Source: Glaciimonas sp. PCH181
GTDB lineage: Bacteria; Pseudomonadota; Gammaproteobacteria; Burkholderiales; Burkholderiaceae_D
Reading direction: 5' to 3'
Assembly (NCBI RefSeq): GCF_003056055.1
Contig: NZ_PYFP01000001.1
Location: 1,674,001-1,738,000 of the forward strand
Length of the DNA stretch: 64,000 bases
The notes beneath the pieces are model-generated. The model ran no database searches, was not told the origin of the DNA, and saw nothing but the letters and a program-made list of their open reading frames with translations. The position numbers and the translations under genes are program-made. Positions 9,390 to 18,575 of this stretch are shown here, piece after piece (within the stretch, counting starts at the first letter, position 1; each line of letters starts with the position of its first letter).

Positions 9390-9827
9390 TCACGACAAAT
9401 CTCTCAAAAATTTTATAACACGTTCACTGGACATCTTAAAGCTGCTGTCGAGCAATTTTTCTGCATCTTCAATCTTTCCTGCTTGGGTCAGGCTAACAAC
9501 ATTGGATGCGTGATAATGAAAACTTTTATGCTCGGCAACAAGCTGCTGAAACGACGTGTATTTACCTAATTGTTCTTTTGCCGAGCCATGTAACCATTTG
9601 CCCAGATCACAGCGATTATCAAAACAGATAATTTCAGGGCGTAAATCTTCAGTGGATTTTCCAGCTAAAAAGGTCCCCAATCTGACCTTCCAATTTTCAT
9701 GCGCAGATATCGCAGCATCGACATTTAGTTCGCGGATGGTTTTAAGTTCAATTTCGGAAATCGTAGGTGGCGCGACATGCTTTGAATTGGCGTCAGAGCC
9801 AAAGATATTTCTGAAAAATTTAAGCAT
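9390..9827 (-). CDS. Stand-alone chemoreceptor zinc-binding (CZB) domain protein
   Basis: A 145-residue soluble protein. It carries the CZB signature HENWK, then CDLGKWLHG about 30 residues on, then HKSFHYHAS: the 3His/1Cys zinc site that in chemoreceptors and diguanylate cyclases senses zinc or hypochlorous acid. A longer frame begins at 9878, but ATG 9825-9827 has AAGGAG ten bases upstream and starts MLKFFRNIFG, so I use that. No methyl-accepting or GGDEF domain is attached. It must act through a partner, which is not encoded nearby. Confidence 0.75.
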   Translation of the reverse strand: MLKFFRNIFGSDANSKHVAPPTISEIELKTIRELNVDAAISAHENWKVRLGTFLAGKSTEDLRPEIICFDNRCDLGKWLHGSAKEQLGKYTSFQQLVAEHKSFHYHASNVVSLTQAGKIEDAEKLLDSSFKMSSERVIKFLRDLS

Positions 9828-10396
9828 TAATTCGACACTCCTTATGTTTCTGATTAATTGATCTTTGACTTCGACCACAACGCCTTACTTTAAATCGAAT
9901 TATCGTAATTACCGCAAATATTGCCATTTTTAGCGCATCATTTAAGTAAAATCCTATATCTCCTCTTAATCTCAATTAGCATAAGGGCATTTAAAGTTAC
10001 CTGTTAGCTTGATCTTTAAACAATATGCAAACAAGTCTAGGGAATATATAGTGAGCTAAACTACGATCTAATCTTGGGTAAGTTAGAGATATGAATTCAT
10101 ATGGATGGATCAATTTCCACCAGTTTTATTGCTAAAAAAATAATATTTATGCCTCTAAATTTCAAAAAATAACAAAAATCAGTACGATTGTCCTTATTTT
10201 TTGTTCTCATTAAATTATATTTTTACAATATTGCATAAAACATTTATTGTACTCATCCTACGCAATACGTAGTTTTGTAACGAAATTGCGTCTCGACATA
10301 ACGATACCAAAAGAAATGTAACCAAACATACGAGACACATTCCTCGCATTTTGACTTCGTATAATCCAATGACTCAAACCAGTCTTGGAGTCCATC
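9828..10396. other. AT-rich intergenic stretch without a gene
   Basis: About 570 bases, markedly A/T-rich from 9880 to 10250. It must hold the promoter of the CZB gene (minus) and that of the WxxGxW gene (plus). I see no ORF with coding character, no tRNA and no convincing terminator. A minus-strand frame overlapping its right part is a shadow of the WxxGxW gene. Confidence 0.5.
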
Positions 10397-10789
10397 GTGA
10401 AGCTTCCCATCAGCATAGCTGCGATCATTGCGCAAAAATTTACCGCGATTAAATCTTCCCCCAAAACACCGCCTGTCAGCATCGACATTGTTCTTAAAAA
10501 TGCCCCGCCGCCGCCCAAAGTCGAATCCATACCAAGTCCGCGTACCGGGTTAATATGGATTCCGGGCATCTGGAACTATGTGGGTGGATGGTATGTTTGG
10601 CAAGCCGGTGGGTGGGAACTTGATCGAGAAGGCCAACAATATGTCAGCGCCCGATGGATACAGCACGCCCACGGCTGGCAGTTGCATCCAGGCCGCTGGC
10701 AAAATTTATCGACGAAGAGTACCTTTGCTAATACAGATACTGAAACCGATGTGAAGATTATTTATGATCCGCTTGCGGCGTATCGATAG
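10397..10789 (+). CDS. WxxGxW-repeat protein (YXWGXW/BcpO-related family)
   Basis: A 130-residue protein. After a mildly hydrophobic N-terminus and a proline-rich linker (KNAPPPPKVESIPSPRTG) it has three tryptophan-rich repeats: WIPGIWNYVGGWYVW, WELDREGQQYVSARW and WQLHPGRW. These repeats mark a family of small, usually secreted or envelope proteins of unknown function. I chose GTG 10397 because GGAG lies seven bases before it; a TTG at 10385 is also in frame. No obvious signal peptidase site is visible, so location is uncertain. Confidence 0.6.
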   Translation: MKLPISIAAIIAQKFTAIKSSPKTPPVSIDIVLKNAPPPPKVESIPSPRTGLIWIPGIWNYVGGWYVWQAGGWELDREGQQYVSARWIQHAHGWQLHPGRWQNLSTKSTFANTDTETDVKIIYDPLAAYR

Positions 10790-11180
10790 AATGAATTGAC
10801 CCAACGGGTTATACGAAGAGCTGAGATAAAACGTCATTGCGAGGCATTCTGGCAAATTGCCCTAGATTCGTAAAGCCACATTGGACTTAGGATTGAAGCA
10901 CAAGGAGCGATGGAGCGATCACTTATTGATCAGCGGAGCGGTTAAGAGCTATTTAATTGGCATAAATATCGTAACCAAGGGATAAATCCTTTATTGCGCT
11001 ACTGCATTGGACGTTCTGAGCGAGTGTCATCGGCCTAGCAGACCACCGGCAGGCTTCGTCACTAGCGTTATAGGGGAAATTAAAGCAGGCTTGGTTGTAC
11101 CGGAACATAGGTAACACTGTGGCAGATGCAAATAAAGCGCCGAAATGCTGAGATCAACCGCGTACTTGTCTGGGCTCAGT
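10790..11180. other. Intergenic flank left of the IS66 pair
   Basis: About 390 bases between the WxxGxW gene and the IS66 left end. I see no coding frame, RNA gene or terminator that I can support. The last eight bases before the element (GGCTCAGT) are not repeated after either element, so there is no target duplication to mark a simple insertion. Confidence 0.4.
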
Positions 11181-11233
11181 GTAAGCGTCCAGCGAAGTCA
11201 TCTTGAGGAGGTAGTGGTTTCTAAGCGACGATC

Positions 11234-11656
11234 GTGTCCACTACTATTTTAGATGGACACGTGCACACTATGGAAGCGATCGAAGTATTTTCTGAGGTAG
11301 TCTCACCCACTGGGCGGCGTCGGCATAGCAAAGAATTTAAAGCGCAGGCGATACGATCTGCGATGCAGCCGAACGTTTCCATCGCAGCGGTGGCATTGCA
11401 TTACCGTCTGAATGCCAACATGCTCCGGAGGTGGGTCGCTGATAAGGAGGAGCTCGATGAATCTGCGGAGATGCGCAAATCCATGAGCATCCCGACAGCG
11501 GAATTTGTGCCGCTACAATTGGGAGCTTTGGGTAGTCCAGCAGGTGGGCAAGATATTCATATTGAAGTACGTCGTGGTGCGGCGACCATTACGATTCGCT
11601 GGCCTTTGTGCACCGCGGGCGACTGCGCTACCTGGCTGCAAGGTTGGTTGCGTTGA
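11234..11656 (+). CDS. tnpA: IS66 TnpA accessory protein (element A)
   Basis: A 140-residue protein with a helix-turn-helix of transposase_8/IS3 OrfA type: RRRHSKEFKAQAIRSA, then VSIAAVALHYRLNANMLRRW. In IS66 elements TnpA is a DNA-binding helper required with TnpB and TnpC. The GTG at 11234 and the ATG at 11270 are both possible starts; GAGGAGG at about 11204-11210 lies too far from either to decide. Its stop overlaps the tnpB start. Confidence 0.8.
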   Translation: MSTTILDGHVHTMEAIEVFSEVVSPTGRRRHSKEFKAQAIRSAMQPNVSIAAVALHYRLNANMLRRWVADKEELDESAEMRKSMSIPTAEFVPLQLGALGSPAGGQDIHIEVRRGAATITIRWPLCTAGDCATWLQGWLR

Positions 11657-11988
11657 TCCGGGTCGATGCCATCTGGTTGGCCACGGAAGCACTGGATATG
11701 CGCGCTGGTACCGACACCATCCTGGCACGTGTGGTCAACGTGTTTGGCTCTGCCAAACCGCATCACGCCTATCTGTTTGCGAATAAAAATTCAACCCGCA
11801 TGAAGGTCCTGGTCTATGACGGATTCGGTATCTGGCTGGCAGCACGCCGATTAAACAAGGGACGGTTTGTCTGGACAAATGGCGTTACTGCGGTCGCCAC
11901 TCCTATGAATCCCGAGCAATTGCGCGCACTGGTGATTGGTCTGCCATGGGGATCGCTGGCAGAGGGGCACGCCATTTCAGTGTTGTAA
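11653..11988 (+). CDS. tnpB: IS66 Orf2-like TnpB (element A)
   Basis: A 111-residue IS66 Orf2 protein. It has the family pattern IRVDAIWLATEALDMRAGTD, AYLFANKN, KVLVYDGFGIWLAARRLNKG, FVW. The frame is open from 11608, but the start is set at TTG 11653 because TTGA overlaps the tnpA stop, the translational coupling usual in IS66, and because the length then matches the family (about 115). Function is a helper for transposition; its biochemistry is not established. Confidence 0.8.
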   Translation: MIRVDAIWLATEALDMRAGTDTILARVVNVFGSAKPHHAYLFANKNSTRMKVLVYDGFGIWLAARRLNKGRFVWTNGVTAVATPMNPEQLRALVIGLPWGSLAEGHAISVL

Positions 11989-12063
11989 TACAGCACATTA
12001 AAATGCCAGTGACGTAAACGGTTGTCGTTCCTTGTCAGGGACAGGTATGGCACACTCAATCCC

Positions 12064-13605
12064 ATGACATCGCCCACCCTCCTTGACGACTTGAGCCGAG
12101 ATCAGCTTCGTACGCTAGTGGCGACGTTGACGGCGACCCTCAGCGACAAGGAGCGCGAATTACATTATCGCCAGACGCGCATCGATCAACTCACGCATGA
12201 GATTTCGGTCCTGCGGCGCTATCAGTTCGGTAAAAGTAGCGAACAACGCGATACCACGCAGGCCAGCCTACTCGATGAAACCATCGACGCTGATATTGCC
12301 GCCATTGAAGAAGAGCTGGAAGAGCTGAGTGCGAACGGGCCCTCCGGCAGGGAGCGCAAACAGCCCAAACGTGCATCGCTTCCACCGCAATTGCCGCGCA
12401 TTGACATTTGCCATGAGCCAGATAATTTGACCTGTCGCTGTGGCTGCCAGCTGCAACGCATTGGCGAAGACATCAGTGAGAAACTCGACTCTACGCCAGG
12501 CGTGTTCAGCGTCGAACGCCATGTTCGCGGCAAATGGGCTTGCGCGATCTGTGAAACATTGATTCAGGCACCAGTCCCGGCGCAAGTGATTGACAAGGGT
12601 ATTCCCACTGCAGCGCTGCTGGCTCAGGTGCTGGTGGCCAAGTATGCCGACCACACCCCTTTATACCGTCAAGTCAGTATCTTCGGACGCACCGGTTTAT
12701 CGTTGCCACGTTCGACGCTGGGTGCCTGGGTAGGTATTTGCGGATTGCGCTTGCAGCCACTGGTGGATGCGCTGCGCGCTGAAATGCTGCGCGAGGAAGT
12801 TCTTCATGCCGATGAAACACCGCTGCCCATGTTAAGTCCGGGAAATAAGAAGACCCACCGTGGCTATCTGTGGGCATATGCAAGCACACGTTTCTCTTCC
12901 CTGCGGGTCGTCGTTTATGACTTTGCCGAGAGTCGGGCAGGAGAACACGCCAGAAATTTCCTCGGGGACTGGAATGGCAGTCTGATTTGCGACGATTATG
13001 GTGGTTACAAAAAAGGGTTCCAGCAAGGCATTCTGGAAATTGGCTGCATGGCACACGCACGCCGAAAATTCTTTGATCTGCATATTGCCAATAAAAGCCA
13101 GATTGCCGAGCAAGCCTTGAAATTCTTTACGGCCCTCTACGATATTGAGCGGGAGGCTCTCACGTTCACGCCCGAAGAACGGCGGCAAATTCGTATGACG
13201 CGCGCAAAACCGATTGCCGACATGTTGCACGCGTGGATGCAGAATCAACGCCACCTGGTACTGGAGGGTTCCGCGATTGCCAAGGCACTGGACTACAATC
13301 TCAAACGCTGGAATGCGCTCGTTCGCTTCTTGGACAATGGCCACCTTCCCATCGATAACAATTGGATCGAGAACCAAATAAGACCGGTGGCAATTGGGAG
13401 AGGAAACTGGTTATTTGTTGGCTCCCTGCGTGCCGGGAAACGCGCCGCAGCGATCATGAGTTTGATTCAATCCGCCAAGCTCAATGGTCACGATCCGTAT
13501 CTTTATCTTAAAGACGTGCTCACGCGTTTGCCTACCCAAAAAGCCAGCGACATATCCTCCCTTTTGCCGCACCGCTGGAACCCTGATCGGCCAGCCATCT
13601 CATAG
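12064..13605 (+). CDS. tnpC: IS66 transposase TnpC (element A)
   Basis: A 513-residue transposase. An N-terminal leucine-rich coiled coil (about 10-60, DKERELHYRQTRIDQLTHEI) is followed by a zinc-finger-like CRCGCQL region and the DDE catalytic domain: [39 protein letters not shown] and the C-terminal IDNNWIENQIRPVAIGRGNW containing the glutamate. I start at ATG 12064 (MTSPTLLDDL), not at the upstream TTG. No frameshift is seen, so the enzyme could be active and act on other IS66 copies even though its own right end is damaged. Confidence 0.88.
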   Translation: MTSPTLLDDLSRDQLRTLVATLTATLSDKERELHYRQTRIDQLTHEISVLRRYQFGKSSEQRDTTQASLLDETIDADIAAIEEELEELSANGPSGRERKQPKRASLPPQLPRIDICHEPDNLTCRCGCQLQRIGEDISEKLDSTPGVFSVERHVRGKWACAICETLIQAPVPAQVIDKGIPTAALLAQVLVAKYADHTPLYRQVSIFGRTGLSLPRSTLGAWVGICGLRLQPLVDALRAEMLREEVLHADETPLPMLSPGNKKTHRGYLWAYASTRFSSLRVVVYDFAESRAGEHARNFLGDWNGSLICDDYGGYKKGFQQGILEIGCMAHARRKFFDLHIANKSQIAEQALKFFTALYDIEREALTFTPEERRQIRMTRAKPIADMLHAWMQNQRHLVLEGSAIAKALDYNLKRWNALVRFLDNGHLPIDNNWIENQIRPVAIGRGNWLFVGSLRAGKRAAAIMSLIQSAKLNGHDPYLYLKDVLTRLPTQKASDISSLLPHRWNPDRPAIS

Positions 13606-13641
13606 CTGACATGATTAAACGTCGTGGCTGTCAAGGTGACT

Positions 13642-13663
13642 GTAAGCGTCGTTCAAAGGCCGT
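13642..13663 (+). repeat. Terminal inverted repeat of IS66 element B (tnpC side)
   Basis: GTAAGCGT followed by a less conserved stretch ending CCGT; it pairs with the opposite end at 16108-16129. The first eight and last four of 22 positions agree, with a TCAAA block shared at a one-base offset. Confidence 0.7.
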
Positions 13664-13687
13664 ATTGACAGCCCCGCATTTCAGCGG

Positions 13688-15265
13688 CTATTGCTTTGGC
13701 GCAGATATGATCGCCAGCCTAGATGCCAGATTCCAAGGCAGGAAGTCATCAATTTGATTGACGGGATGATCGGCAATATGCGTCAGGACGTAGCGCAACC
13801 ATGCTGCCGGATCGACGCCATTGAGTTTAGCCGTCCCAATGAGCGAGTAGATAGCGGCGGCACGTTCGCCGCCATTGTCGGAGCCTGCAAACAGATAATT
13901 ACGTCGTCCAATGGCGATACCGCGCAATGCGCGTTCGGCGGCCGAATTATCGATCTCGATGCTGCCATCGTCGCAATAGCGGGTTAATGCTGGCCATAAA
14001 TTGAGGGCGTACAGGATCGCCGCAGTAGTATCGGATTTGCGCGACAGCGTCAACAAACTTGCCCGCAGCCAGCTTTCCAACGCATCAATGAGCGGGCGCG
14101 ACTGCGCCTGGCGCACTGCCTGTCTTACCTGTGGCGGTTTGCCACGTATGCTTGCTTCGATCTCATACAATGCGCCGATGCGGCGCAAGGCTTCAGTGGT
14201 GATTGGCGAGGCCCGTGCTGCATGCAAGTCGAAGAATTTGCGTCGCGCGTGCGCCCAGCACGCAGCCTCCTGTACACGACCGGTTGCATAAATCGCGTTG
14301 AATCCGGCATACGCATCGGCCTGCAGAACGCCGGCGAATTTCGCCAGATGGGTCTGAGGATGGATACCTTTGCGGTCCGGCGTGTAAGCGAACCAGACTG
14401 CCGGGGCATCGGTTGATCCCGATGGCCGGTCGTCGCGGACATACGTCCACAGTCTGGCTGTTTTGGTCTTGCCATTGCCGGGTGCCAGTACCGGGATCGG
14501 GGTGTCGTCGGCATGTAATTTGGTCGTTGCCATCACATGACGGCGTACCGCATCGACCAGCGGTCGCAGCAGGCTGCTGGCAGCACCGACCCAGTCTGCC
14601 AATAATCCCCGATCCAGTTCCACACCTTCCCGGGCATAGATGACCGATTGCCGGTAGAGCGGAAGATGATCAGCGAACTTGCTCACCAGAATATGGGCGA
14701 GTAATCCGGGCCCCGCCAGACCGCGTGCAATCGGACGGCTGGGTGCCGGCGCCTGGACGATGCAGTCGCAGCAGGTGCAAGCGAGTTTGGGACGCACATG
14801 CCGGATGACCCGAAAGCTGGCCGGGACGAATTCAAGTTGCTCGGCAACGTCACTGCCGAGATGACGCAAATCGCCACCGCAATCGGGGCAGGCGGCATGC
14901 TCTGGCGTATAGATCTTCTCGTCCCGGGGCAAATGGGGCGGTAGCGGTTTGCGTGGTATCTTCGGACGCACTGGCTTCGTTGCCGGGGCAGCGCTGGCAA
15001 CGTCACTTTCTTCTGTCTGCAAATCTTCTAACCGTAATTCGAGTTGTTCAATTTGCCGGTCCAGCTTCTCGGATTTGCGGCCGAACTGCAGCCGTTTGAG
15101 TTTGGCGATGAAGAGCTTGAGGTGTTCGATTTCGATGCGATGTGAGGACAGTGCGTCCTGTAGCTGCGCCACCGTTTCCCCGTGCAACGCAATGACCGCA
15201 TCACGATCGGTAATCATCGCTTTTAAAGCGCTGATATCGTCGGGAAGGTGGGGCGGCGTTGACAT
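13688..15265 (-). CDS. tnpC: IS66 transposase TnpC (element B)
   Basis: A 525-residue IS66 transposase. An N-terminal coiled coil runs from about residue 10 to 80, then [12 protein letters not shown] and [11 protein letters not shown] zinc-finger-like pairs, then the DDE domain: [40 protein letters not shown] and [20 protein letters not shown]. The protein is complete, with no internal stop. It belongs to a different IS66 subgroup from TnpC of element A, judging by low similarity outside motifs. Confidence 0.88.
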   Translation of the reverse strand: MSTPPHLPDDISALKAMITDRDAVIALHGETVAQLQDALSSHRIEIEHLKLFIAKLKRLQFGRKSEKLDRQIEQLELRLEDLQTEESDVASAAPATKPVRPKIPRKPLPPHLPRDEKIYTPEHAACPDCGGDLRHLGSDVAEQLEFVPASFRVIRHVRPKLACTCCDCIVQAPAPSRPIARGLAGPGLLAHILVSKFADHLPLYRQSVIYAREGVELDRGLLADWVGAASSLLRPLVDAVRRHVMATTKLHADDTPIPVLAPGNGKTKTARLWTYVRDDRPSGSTDAPAVWFAYTPDRKGIHPQTHLAKFAGVLQADAYAGFNAIYATGRVQEAACWAHARRKFFDLHAARASPITTEALRRIGALYEIEASIRGKPPQVRQAVRQAQSRPLIDALESWLRASLLTLSRKSDTTAAILYALNLWPALTRYCDDGSIEIDNSAAERALRGIAIGRRNYLFAGSDNGGERAAAIYSLIGTAKLNGVDPAAWLRYVLTHIADHPVNQIDDFLPWNLASRLAIISAPKQ

Positions 15266-15294
15266 GCCCGTAGTTTACCGAATGACGTCGATGT

Positions 15295-15642
15295 TTACAA
15301 GCCTGACAGGGGCCGTTGCGTGCGCTCGGGACGTCGCCAATCGATCCCTTCCAGCAACATTGACAGTTGCGCTTGCGACAGACAAACCGCGCCTTCGCTT
15401 GCCTGCGGCCAGATGAAGCGGCCGCGTTCCAGCCGTTTGGCCAGCAGACACAGCCCGTCGCCGGTCCACCACAAGATCTTCAAAATATCGCCACGTCGGC
15501 CACGAAACACGAAGACGTGACCGCTAAACGGGTCATCGGCCAATGCCGTTTGCACCTTGGCTGCCAACCCATTAAAACCGCAACGCATATCGGTCACGCC
15601 TGCTGCGATCCAGATCCGCGTTCCTGCTGGCAAACCGATCAT
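15295..15642 (-). CDS. tnpB: IS66 Orf2-like TnpB (element B)
   Basis: A 115-residue protein with the IS66 Orf2 pattern: [55 protein letters not shown]. Its ATG overlaps the tnpA stop by four bases (ATGA), the usual translational coupling. Full family length. Confidence 0.88.
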   Translation of the reverse strand: MIGLPAGTRIWIAAGVTDMRCGFNGLAAKVQTALADDPFSGHVFVFRGRRGDILKILWWTGDGLCLLAKRLERGRFIWPQASEGAVCLSQAQLSMLLEGIDWRRPERTQRPLSGL

Positions 15643-16034
15643 GCCAGCAACCGGGCCAGCACCATGGAAAGCATAGACGGATCCACCACGCCCTCGACTC
15701 GAAGTCGCGCCTTACCTATTTCCAGGACCATCACGCCGGTCGGTGTAACGGCCGTGGTGAAGACTGGCTTGGCAGGGGATGGTTGCCGAGGGTCGCCAAG
15801 AACTACTGGCAGCAATTTGACGGACTTGCCTGAGGCAATCTCATAGGCTCCTGCACGAAACAATTTACGCCAGGTAAATACCTGGTTCGCATTCACATCG
15901 TGGGCCCGCGCCACCCGCGACACCGAGGCCCCAGCCATCAAGGATTGTTCGACCACCATGCGTTTGAAATCAATCGAATGTTGCCGATAACCACTGCGCT
16001 TAGAGGGAGTAACCGACTCAATATTTGTGTCCAT
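15639..16034 (-). CDS. tnpA: IS66 TnpA accessory protein (element B)
   Basis: A 131-residue helper protein with a transposase_8-type helix-turn-helix: [18 protein letters not shown], then [20 protein letters not shown]. The frame extends to 16082, but ATG 16032-16034 ([15 protein letters not shown]) matches the usual start of this family. Overlaps tnpB. Confidence 0.85.
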   Translation of the reverse strand: MDTNIESVTPSKRSGYRQHSIDFKRMVVEQSLMAGASVSRVARAHDVNANQVFTWRKLFRAGAYEIASGKSVKLLPVVLGDPRQPSPAKPVFTTAVTPTGVMVLEIGKARLRVEGVVDPSMLSMVLARLLA

Positions 16035-16107
16035 AATTTGAAGTTGTGGGCACAATCGATTTGTACCCTCCAACGCAATCATGCGGACATTTGAGGATTA
16101 GGTATAG

Positions 16108-16129
16108 ACGGTTTTGAGCGCACGCTTAC
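16108..16129 (-). repeat. Terminal inverted repeat of IS66 element B (tnpA side)
   Basis: Read on the minus strand this begins GTAAGCGTGCGCTCAAAACC, the partner of the repeat at 13642. The element ends at 16129; the eight bases beyond (ACTTTTCC) do not match those before 13642. Confidence 0.7.
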
Positions 16130-16334
16130 ACTTTTCCATATCGGCACTAGCTAACTGGGTACGAGACGGTTGCTCACATTTCGGCGCAAAACAACATATG
16201 GACGAAGTGATGACCTTCACACTGTCAATCTATAGTCGCTTAGCTTCGACAACTAATTTGTCGCGTCGAATAGAGCGGAATATGTGGAAAATCGTGTTCT
16301 TAAAGGCGTACAAATACATTGGCTCTTCTGACTA

Positions 16335-18572
16335 TCAATGAATTTGAGCACCGAGTGTAATAAGAAATTTTGGAAGGTTACTTGCCGCCAAAAGACCCTT
16401 AAGTTGTGCCGTATGAGCGAGAATTAAGGTTAGGCGATTAGTTGCGAGCGAAAGCAGAAATTCCGGCAAACAGTTCCCCCGCCCTTGTAGCCATCCATGA
16501 ATTAGTGCCTGAATAATCGAGAAAATTTTGGCACTAGAATCTTCGTCCGAGGAGTATTGAAGCTCAGCAGTCGATGCAGCGCGCAGGAACGCCGCGCGAA
16601 GGACATCATCATTGTAGTCTTCGAAGTTTGCTGGCGATAATTGCGTATGTCCATAAACAGATTGATTCCATCGAATTGGCTCCTTGCCGATGGTGACCTG
16701 CGCGCTGAGTCCACGGTTGTCGACCCGCGCACACGCAAGGAGGTTGGCTATGGTTGCAAAAATATCCGCCTGTGAGATTGCTTCTCGATTAAGGTCCGAG
16801 GACAGATACACGAAATCGCTTTGAATTTGTAGTTCACCCTGTAGGCCCGGCCAAAACAGGCCCGCATTCTGTTGTCCATGCGCAGAGAGTGAGTTTAATC
16901 TGGCTTCGAATTCAGGCGCGCTATCTCTCTCTTGCCGCAGCCGTTGTAAGAGCTGTTGTTCCAGTTCCCATGGTGATATCTCGTGACCTCGCAGCGGTAG
17001 CATTAAGCTGCGCGCAGCAGCGTATGTGAACGTGTCCCTACCTAATTCTCCATAGGTTAGGAACATTTTCAGGTCCGATAGGTACTCTGCCGAATTCGCA
17101 ATGGTTAGGGCAGATATGTACGCCACACATCCCTTCGAGACCACTGTGCGCAATTGAGCATTTATATCGCGGGCTTTCGAAAAATCGTCCAGGATTCCAA
17201 AAACAACTAACGCGCCGCCGCCGACAACCGATGGAGCGGAACCCAGAACATCGGATGTCAGCACCTGCGCGCAGGCTGCAAGCGGTCCAATCTCTGCTTC
17301 CTTCAACATGGCATTGAAAGTATCGAGACTGATATCAACGAGGACAACGTAGCTCAGTGGACTGGGGATGTATCGTCTTAAATCGCGAATAACTTGCGCG
17401 CGTATTTTTGGCACCTTGGTAAGCATTTCGTTCGCGTCCAAAGTAAAGGCGCTGCTTCGGGGCTCATTGCCGAAAAGCTTTACACGCAATAGGCCGGTTC
17501 GCGCCAGCAACTCAATCGTCTGGCGCGCGTCGCCGTCCTGCGTCTTCGTTTTGACTTCCAGCCTCTTGACTGCACGCTTCTCCAACAAAAACTGGTCGCC
17601 TTCCAGTTCGGCTAAGAACAATCCCCTTCTGCAAAGCTCACAATCACCGGCGGTGAAACTCTCAATCGGCGGGTAACCGAATGGCTTTCCGACTCCAAAT
17701 GTTAGGTCGCACACAACCGCTCCAGAGGTTTTCGACGTTGGGGAAGTCTCTAAGAAAAACAAAGTAGCAATACGGCTTTCGTTGAAGCCCAGTTCTCCCA
17801 GCTTTGCCACGAGACCACCCGAGGTTGAAGCCGATACGAAAAGAATATCCTTCCCGGAAGCCTCCGGAAGACGACTTATGCCGCCATAGGAACTAAAAGA
17901 ATGGATGGGCGCTGCAAGCTCCCAAATTCCTTGACTGCATGCAATTTTCTCTATTGCAAACGCGATTGCTATTAGCGGAGCTGTATCCACAAAAACTCGA
18001 CGCGGCTGCAGATTATTTATGCTTCCTAATGCAAAATAGCCAATCACAGCGCATGCCGTCGATGACAACGTTACTCCGCTAACCCGTAAAAATTTATCAG
18101 AATGCTTGCCCGATGATTTTCCAAAATGCACACCACTTGGAGCATCGACTCGCCCAGCATGCCTATCAAAAAGGTCGAACAGCCACCCGGACCTTAGCTG
18201 GGGCTCAACATCAATTGCGGGTTCTTCTATCGGAGCACCGTTTTCGTCAATCGTGAAGGGGATAGCACGGCACACATATCGGTGAGAGATTTTTTGGAAC
18301 GTTAAGAGGTACAGCCTACCGCCCAAGACGTGGAAGTAATTTCGAATTCTCCCGAACAAGGAGCCGGCAAAAAAACATGCTCGTATGTCCTCTTCCGTCA
18401 TAAACGGCGCCAATATAAATATTTTCGATGTGCCTGGACGCGATTCAAATTGGTTTCGAACGTCTTCGCTTAACATCGTTCCACTCAGCAGTTGCTGGTC
18501 ATATACGAACAAACATGCTTCACCTTGATAGGCGTCTTCCTTGAATCGTGTGGTTAGTCGAAGAGCGTGCAT
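16335..18572 (-). CDS. Large protein with a PyrE-like phosphoribosyltransferase core, partner of a GHKL ATPase
   Basis: A 745-residue soluble protein I cannot assign to a named family. Residues 145-300 follow the plan of an orotate-type phosphoribosyltransferase: GKSSGKHSDKFLRVS at 151-165 (compare the SGxxS strand of PyrE), RRVFVDTAPLIAIAFAIEKI at 191-210, and KDILFVSASTSGGLVAKLGE at 241-260, in the place of the PRPP loop. The usual acidic pair before TG is replaced by SAS, so catalysis may be altered. A CELC pair at 311-314 could bind metal. The C-terminal half (about 400-745) has no motif I know; GGGALVVFGILDDFSKARDI is its most conserved-looking piece. It starts 3 bases after the GHKL gene stop, so the two are co-translated. 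No membrane segments. Confidence 0.6.
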   Translation of the reverse strand: MHALRLTTRFKEDAYQGEACLFVYDQQLLSGTMLSEDVRNQFESRPGTSKIFILAPFMTEEDIRACFFAGSLFGRIRNYFHVLGGRLYLLTFQKISHRYVCRAIPFTIDENGAPIEEPAIDVEPQLRSGWLFDLFDRHAGRVDAPSGVHFGKSSGKHSDKFLRVSGVTLSSTACAVIGYFALGSINNLQPRRVFVDTAPLIAIAFAIEKIACSQGIWELAAPIHSFSSYGGISRLPEASGKDILFVSASTSGGLVAKLGELGFNESRIATLFFLETSPTSKTSGAVVCDLTFGVGKPFGYPPIESFTAGDCELCRRGLFLAELEGDQFLLEKRAVKRLEVKTKTQDGDARQTIELLARTGLLRVKLFGNEPRSSAFTLDANEMLTKVPKIRAQVIRDLRRYIPSPLSYVVLVDISLDTFNAMLKEAEIGPLAACAQVLTSDVLGSAPSVVGGGALVVFGILDDFSKARDINAQLRTVVSKGCVAYISALTIANSAEYLSDLKMFLTYGELGRDTFTYAAARSLMLPLRGHEISPWELEQQLLQRLRQERDSAPEFEARLNSLSAHGQQNAGLFWPGLQGELQIQSDFVYLSSDLNREAISQADIFATIANLLACARVDNRGLSAQVTIGKEPIRWNQSVYGHTQLSPANFEDYNDDVLRAAFLRAASTAELQYSSDEDSSAKIFSIIQALIHGWLQGRGNCLPEFLLSLATNRLTLILAHTAQLKGLLAASNLPKFLITLGAQIH

Positions 18573-18575
18573 AAT

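Larger units (their letters stand above)
11181..13641 (+). mobile_element. IS66-family element A, right terminal repeat incomplete
   Basis: Starts with GTAAGCGTCC at 11181, the IS66-family terminal consensus, and carries tnpA, tnpB and tnpC in the canonical order. The right end reads ...TCAAGGTGACT (13641). Its complement AGTCACCTTGA matches AGTCATCTTGA at 11196-11206 of the left end, so the inner part of the right inverted repeat is present, but the outermost 15 bases with GTAAGCG are missing where element B begins. Element A should therefore be unable to transpose by itself. Confidence 0.8.
13642..16129 (-). mobile_element. IS66-family element B, complete, opposite orientation
   Basis: Bounded by GTAAGCGTCGTTCAAAGG (13642) and the complement of GTAAGCGTGCGCTCAAAA (ending 16129), so both IS66 termini are present. 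It carries tnpA, tnpB and tnpC on the minus strand. The proteins differ clearly from those of element A, so the two are separate IS66 members, not a duplication. No 8-bp direct repeat: AGGTGACT precedes and ACTTTTCC follows. It abuts element A with nothing between. Confidence 0.85.

Noticed and set aside
10253..10569. Minus-strand frames opposite the WxxGxW gene
   Set aside because: The plus frame has the repeat motif and a ribosome site; the minus frames have neither.
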